Shown: positions 57,331 to 64,000 of the stretch, piece by piece
Numbering within the stretch: the first letter of the stretch is position 1
Layout: the number at the start of each line of letters is the position of its first letter
The notes under the pieces: generated by a model
Told to the model about the DNA's origin: nothing
The model's database searches: none
What the model saw: only the letters and a program-made list of their open reading frames with translations
Position numbers and translations under genes: made by a program
Origin: Doryteuthis pealeii
Lineage: Eukaryota > Mollusca > Cephalopoda > Myopsida > Loliginidae
DNA: 64,000 nucleotides
Direction of reading: 5' to 3'
Assembly (NCBI GenBank): GCA_023376005.1
Contig: CM042152.1
Coordinates: 86,745,569 to 86,809,568, forward strand

Positions 57331-59341
57331 TAAAAAACTTTTTACAGATGCATTGTGGGTAAGTGAATGGACATAAAATACACTCTCTTACTCTGCTGGG
57401 AGGGAAAAGGCATCAGTCAGTCAGTAGTCAGTGAAAAGAAGGAAAAAAGGAGGAGGAAGAAATATTGAAAGAGAAAGGTGGGAGTTTCAGGATAGCTCAA
57501 TATGTTTTTTGCTTTTTCTGGCTAAACAGCGACCCAAGATAAAGACCGAGGAAACTTTAATAGAAAAACTACAAAAAGCCTTGTTGCAAAACTGAAGATG
57601 CTAGAGAATGTGAGCGGGGCCTATAATAATTCGGAAAACTAATAACTGTTCTTAAAACTCTCAAGCTGAGAATGGAGATCTCTGAAATAGTAGAAATTAT
57701 TCAGACCACAACAATGTTGAATTCTAAACGTTAAGTAGCAGGAATAAATCTCAAACAAGGAGGTGACAGAGAAAGCATATTTGCTAAACATCAAAGCGAT
57801 AATACTAAAATATCAGCTGTAATTGATGAAGAGTTTGCGAGTGCTGAAGACTGTCTTCTTTTGTAAATTTTGTGAAGGGAAGCACAATCAAGCGGCCCCT
57901 TAAAAAGCACTCCAAACACCAGCTCAAGAAGCATCTTTCACTTGTGAGAATTCCTCATCACTCATGGCACCAGGAAACAAGTGACAGAAAAGGCTGGCAC
58001 CACTGCATCTATGCAGACAGCCACAAATTTAAAGCCTCTGACAATAGCTATTGACGATAAGTAGGTTCCCTTTCAGATACCAGCAGCTCAGGGCTTCCCT
58101 TGTCCTAAGTGGAGAAAAGTCCATGCCATGCAGACTAGGCTCTACTGCCGGATTCAAACTTGAAAGAGATAGAGATAGAGCGTTCTTTCTTGATCCTTAC
58201 AAATGAAGAACAAGCTAACAATAAGATACATAGGTAATAATAAAGGAAATCCATGTTCTTGTGTTCTCTGATCGGTTATGTTGGATCTTTTGTTAATCCG
58301 TCTTTTAGTATTACTAGCAAATATATGCACCCTCCGGGTGCAAGTATTTAAGTTTTAATGTAATAAAATATTGTATTAAATTAGAAAGGCTAATGAAACT
58401 AAATAAGAATACAGATAAAAAGATTTGAAACAGAGGGAGTATAACAAAAGATTTGAAACAGAGGGAGTATAATAAAAAATGGAACAACTGAAACTTACTC
58501 TTCCATCACTCTCGTCTTTCATTGTTATTTTTTCTAATTTAAGTATTTAGTTATAAGAGGAAGTAAAGAATAAAATAACAGTTATTTTATCTTGTTAATG
58601 GATTTCATTTAAGATTCATTGAAGAAATTTTTGCTTATATTCATTAAAATAAAACCAAACAGTTAGAAATCAATAATACTAAGCACATATTTATTAAATT
58701 CGATTTTTTAATATTAATATGCAAATTAGCCTTCCCATTCACACTGTAAACCGCTATTTTGTTGTATATATAATTATAATTGCATGTTGTCAGTATGTAG
58801 ACATAGTTAACAGTATTAATAATGTAAGACAATTTTATTAATAAGTGAGGTTTAGATAAAAATAAAATCATGGAGAATGTGATGTCAATAACTAAGAGAA
58901 TTGTGACTTGAGTAGGAATATAGTTTCGGTTACAGACAGAAAAACACACAATCTCCATTATAATAAGATTATCAGTACAAGCCTAAAATCATGTATGTGT
59001 GGATATGTACTTCTTCTCTGGATAAAAATGTAATGTATGTATGTTATTCTTATGATCAAAGTATTGTTTCCTGGTACTTTTGTCCAAGATTAGAGTGTAG
59101 TATCTGTTTCTCCCCGTATAAATCATGGGCTTATTTTTAAAACTATAAAATCTAAAATATAGAAATGAAAACAGTTAATATCTGCTGTTGATGACTTTTA
59201 TTACCAGTGGGATCCAAACACTGCAACCCCAATGGAAATAGTGTGTGGACCACAAAGGGGATTACATAAAAAAATAAACCTCATTCATTCACATCACATG
59301 AGAATATCTTGGTCAGTCTATGAACAATTCATCTGACCCAC

Positions 59342-59343
<2 letters not shown>

Positions 59344-59388
<45 letters not shown>

Positions 59389-59440
59389 ATGTGTATGGTT
59401 GGCACTATTATACTTGAAGAGGCAAGTAATCCAATGTACA

Positions 59441-59478
<38 letters not shown>
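59344..59478. repeat. Paired (TA)n microsatellites (right arm)
   Basis: Mirror of 41809-41943. Confidence 0.95.
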
Positions 59479-59490
<12 letters not shown>

Positions 59491-60469
59491 GTATGTGTGT
59501 GTAATTTGTTTGTTGAACAAGAAAGAAACTGGTTGAAAATCATAACAGAAAAAGTAGGGCATTGATTGACCTAATGTGATTCAATAGAATTTCAAAATAG
59601 AACAAAACAAAGAAATGAGTGCAAATACCATGTGCAGACAATGGCTATAAAAATTAATAATTATGAAGTTACCAAAACTTTTTGAATAAGATTAATTTGA
59701 TGAACCCATCAATCACATTTTCCTTTTTTTTTTCTTTTTACTTTTTCTGCTTAAATTTAGTCTGACATATACATTCAAAGTGAAATGAAATTAATTTTTC
59801 CTCAAATATATATCCAGCATCTATATCTCATTTGAAAATATCCTTTAAACAATTCTAAGATATCAGGATGAAGGTTGCAAAGTGTACTGATCAGTAATCA
59901 GTATTTGATGAACAAAGGAAAACATTTATTGATTTTTATTAATATATTATTTGCATTATACAAGTACAAGTGACTTTACATAGATGCCATGGATTGACTT
60001 AGAAAAACATAAATAAAGCAAAGAGTAAATAGATCAGTGGCAATAGATAAAGGCAAACTGTTTGGCCAGCCAACTTGACTACAATTTTCAGAGCGTGAAG
60101 AAATTTTGTAGGTCTTTAGAATTTAGTGATAAATAATCTTTATTCTGTCAGAATAAACAATCTTCTTGGTGGTGATAACTCAAGACTGCTATACCATCAA
60201 CAGGTTTATTACTAAAACAAACATAAACCTGACACAAAAGATATAAAAAAAGTAAAATGCAATAAATTTACTAGAGAATGAGAAACAATGAAACTTAACT
60301 GGCCAAAGATTGGTAAAATAGAGTTAGAAAGGAAAAGGAGTAGACAAAAGGACAATGTAGGGTGGGAGGGAGATGATAGATGTTCTAAGAAATGTTAGTG
60401 TCAAGAGCCCCAAAATAAAGTTCTGATAAAATGTCTCTTCTTAGCTGAGTTCAACTGCTCACAGGTTCT

Positions 60470-61290
60470 CTAAACATACTTCCTGATCTCTTGTAAACAT
60501 ACTGTATAAGACTTATTGTATACTAGTAACTGTATACTTCCTGATCTCTTGTAAACATACTGTATAAGACTTATTGTATACTAGTAACTGTATACTTCCT
60601 GATCTCTTGTAAACATACTGTATAAGACTTATTGTATACTAGTAACTGTATACTTCCTGATCTCTTGTAAACATACTGTATAAGACTTATTGTATACTAG
60701 TAACTGTATACTTCCTGTCCCCTTGTAAACATACTGTATAAGACTTATTGTGTACTAGTAACTGTATACTTCCTGATCTCTTGTAAACATACTGTATAAG
60801 ACTTATTGTATACTAGTAACTGTATACTTCCTGTCCCCTTGTAAACATACTGTATAAGACTTATTGTGTACTAGTAACTGTATACTTCCTGATCTCTTGT
60901 AAACATACTGTATAAGACTTATTGTATACTAGTAACTGTATACTTCCTGTCCCCTTGTAAACATACTGTATAAGACTTATTGTGTACTAGTAACTGTATA
61001 CTTCCTGATCTCTTGTAAACATACTGTATAAGACTTATTGTATACTACTGTATTCTTCCTGTTCTCTTATAAACATACTGTATAAGAATTATTGTATACT
61101 AGTAACTGTATACTTCCTGATCTCTTGTAAACATACTGTATAAGACTTATTGTGTACTAGCAACTGTATACTTCCTGATCTCTTGTAAACATACTGTATA
61201 AGTTATTGTATACTAGCAACTGTATACTTCCTGTCCTTTGTAACATACTGTATAAGAATTATTGTGTACTAGTAACTGTATACTTCCTGT
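60470..61290. repeat. Tandem array, 59-bp unit (right arm)
   Basis: Mirror of 40045-40825, with about one unit more. Confidence 0.95.
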
Positions 61291-61937
61291 TTTCATAAAT
61301 GTAATAGGTATTTACCTGACCCATTCACAACAGGTAAGATGGGCCACAGGGGTTACAAGTATGGGATATCCAGTGAGAATCAAACTCACTATTCAGTAGT
61401 TATGGATCTGAGAGACTAGCTTGACAGAATGCCAAAATTTGAGGGTAATATACAACTCGTTTACATTTTTTCTTACTTCTCATATGCCAGGCCTGAAAGA
61501 TTTCAGTTAGTTGTAAGTTACATTTTTTTTTCAATGATTGTGTTATTGGTCTCACAGTAAAAAGAACTGCATATACCTGCATTGATTGTATTGATATTTC
61601 TTTTGCTGTCAGAAGCACAAGATAATTAATTTTTTTGTATGCCCACAAAAAACAATGTTTTTAAATGAGTCATTAGATAAAATAACAGCACTAATTTACT
61701 TATATTAATTTCACAATGAAAATTCTACAGATACAGCACTACAGTTGCATGGGGAGAGATGCATTCAGATATATATCACATTGTTGATAGGAATTTAGAA
61801 TGGATATTGACACCACCCATAATGCAACAGGAATGAACTATAACAAGACCTAGGAAAATAAAATGATGGTTATACTGAGATTTTTTCTTTTATTTAGCAA
61901 TTAAAATGTAAACATTAATTTTTGTAGATTACCATAT

Positions 61938-62168
61938 TGTTATAGGTGATACACCCTATAAGACTAATGGAATGTGCCGACGGGTTACTATAAGTAACAG
62001 GGACAATAGTGGCTTGAGTGTAAGCCAATGCAAGTCAGCTCACAATTCTATTTGTCGGACGTAATTCCCACGTCTCTGTATTGTATTTGTCTACTTTTTG
62101 TTAATACATTTTCCTACATTTGTTACCCATCGTTTTGTTCTTATTTGACCCCTTAAAACCTCACAACA
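61938..62168 (+). mobile_element. Solo LTR, copy 3 (right arm)
   Basis: Mirror of 39168-39398. Starts TGTTATAGGTGATACACCC and ends CCTCACAACA. Confidence 0.6.
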
Positions 62169-64000
62169 CTTATTCAATCAGTTATTCTTTATTTCAATGA
62201 TTTCAGAAGAGATTTCACCTTTAATTTCAGTTTTGGTTGAAGTCTGGAATCTTCAAAAAATATATGATTGTGATCTTACTAAAATATCTTATTAATATTT
62301 TTTATAAAACTTCATAAAATTACTAAAAAATACTGTTTTTACATTTTTAAGGTTATAAGAAAAGAAAGTGTAATTCATATATTAGATATCAACAAGCACT
62401 ATTTTCCAATTTGTATATATATATATTAATTCTAGAATTCCATTTCATCATGAAATATGATCACTGTAATTGTGAAATCTGATTCATTGGCACTTAATTC
62501 AACACTGAAAGTCTGCAAGAAATTGTAACAAAAGTCTTCTCAAGAATATTGCACTTTATCGAGGTAACTCAGGTAAAGAGTCAGTCAAGTGCTTCATTAA
62601 TTGAACCATGAACTTTCTTCCGGTAGAACAATGATGTTATCACCTTCTCAAGTCAGGTGCACACAAACAATATGAAAATGTCTTATGATGGTTTCAGAAG
62701 CACTTTACTCTAATACTGACAAACAAACAGGAGAATACCTTTTTCCTTATTGAAAGAAAGAGCAAGAGAGATTAAGATGCTGATAGATTTTTGTCTTCCA
62801 CACACTGACTAACAGAAATGTTGTGTACCTAAGTGTCACCCAAAGATTGAGATATTTATTGAATATTTCCAAAGTAAACTTACACTAAAGAGTCTATTCA
62901 CCAAAGTAAATTGACTCTATAGATGATCAGAAGATAAAAACTGAAAACTGTGTGTACAATACTCTATGGTCATCGTGTTAGGTTATATAAAAGAGAAACA
63001 ACTCTTAATAATTAAATTTGAAGAGCATTAAAAAGCCATAATTCAAAGGGAAACAATAAAATCAAGCATGGCAGAATATATATAATAATATTATCTACTT
63101 TTAGAATTAAAATAACAGATCTGGAACTCTCACTAAAGGATGCATAAAATAAAACAGGCTCCAAATGCAAATACAATACATAATTCAATGTTATGCGACT
63201 GTGTTCAATCAAGTTAAAAACCAAAACCACCAGGGCCTTCCATAGCTAAAAAAAGGATATTGTCAGTTTTATACATGTAATAGAAAAATATAATTCTACC
63301 CAATATATATGGTAAAATGTTTTTTTAGATTGACTATTGAATTATTTCTGTCTGTAAGAATTTTTGAGTCCCAAGTCTAGAAACAATTTTAAGATCTAAA
63401 AATATAAAACTGGTTGAACTATATACACTGGTAAGAAAAAAAAAAAAAAAACAATAAAAAATAATCATGAGGAAAATGTCTCTTTCAAGAATTTCAGACA
63501 CAATTCAAAACACCTACAAGAGAAATGGAAATAATTCAGTCGTTTTATTATTTTATTTTTAACAAGTGACTTTTTTAATGTTTGATGATAAGAATATCAT
63601 CTTACACTTTATAAACAACTATTCTGTTATCATCTTGAACAATAACTGTAAACAATGTTTATATCTTTTTTTTCACAAAATATTTCATCACCTATGAATT
63701 ATGAATATATTTCTTAAATGCCAGAATTATATATATATATATTCCAATTTTGTTCTAAATGATTTTACAGTTTATCATAAGCACCAATTAATATTCATTG
63801 TATCAGTTGTTGATTAGATAAAATGAACTAAAACAACATTTTATTTTTATTTTTTTCAGGTAAGTCAAATCATTTAACAAGAAAAACATTGGGTAAGAGA
63901 AAACATTTTACCATTTTACTGTGGAAAGTGACATTGTATTTATCTTTTTATAGCAAAACAAGTTGTACACATGAATTCTAAACCAGTCACATCATATACA

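Larger units (their letters stand above)
50742..64000 (-). repeat. Giant inverted repeat, right arm (continues past window)
   Basis: Reverse complement of 37337-50570. The last bases of the window still match the left arm at 37337, so the true outer end is not visible. Confidence 0.95.

Overview
The window looks like intergenic, repeat-packed DNA from a lophotrochozoan animal, most probably a cephalopod mollusc. The reasons are the AT-rich composition, the many (TA)n tracts, the abundant Lys-tRNA-like SINEs with a long conserved tail, and the mix of Penelope-like, non-LTR and Gypsy relics. I see no intact host protein-coding gene, no true tRNA or rRNA gene and no CRISPR array. Nearly all open frames are chance frames in SINEs, (TA)n tracts or dead transposons.

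Region 1 (1-14.1 kb). A hammerhead-ribozyme motif with an intact core lies just after a tRNA-like promoter segment (about 120-250). Further on are an 8-bp-TSD foldback MITE, tRNA-SINEs, reverse-transcriptase C-terminal relics, and a roughly 41-bp hairpin satellite (9.4-10.8 kb). An insert beside the satellite carries a second hammerhead-like motif. A second MITE of the same family and a retroposed 595-bp noncoding element with a 15-bp target duplication close this part.

Region 2 (14.1-29 kb). This holds further copies of the 595-bp element (one 5'-truncated inside a target duplication), a dimeric tRNA-like SINE with a perfect 12-bp duplication, a foldback containing TTAGGG-like repeats and back-to-back mariner-like ends, several Lys-type SINEs, and a non-LTR retrotransposon 3' end.

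Region 3 (29-37.3 kb). This part is dense in ribozyme-like elements. It holds a tRNA-like head plus degenerate hammerhead at 29.1 kb, a palindromic dimer with one hammerhead-like motif per arm at 30 kb, and a set of about 440-bp units in inverted and tandem order at 30.7-32.0 kb, each with a CTGATGA...GAAA motif. A miniature Gypsy element with both LTRs, a solo LTR, and a Penelope-like GIY-YIG relic split by the 595-bp element follow.

Region 4 (37.3-64 kb). One very large inverted repeat: a left arm of about 13.2 kb, a spacer of about 170 bp, and a right arm that runs off the window end. Each feature of the left arm (59-bp array, 63-bp array, SINEs, solo LTR) recurs in reverse order and orientation in the right arm. 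It is either a real giant palindrome or a fold-back sequencing/assembly artefact.

How the parts fit: autonomous elements (Penelope-like, non-LTR, Gypsy) survive only as fragments, while short noncoding riders (SINEs, the 595-bp element, ribozyme-bearing elements, MITEs) are numerous and often carry clear target duplications. The best candidate for something little described is the group of short elements combining a Pol III-like head with a hammerhead fold, usually beside (TA)n tracts.
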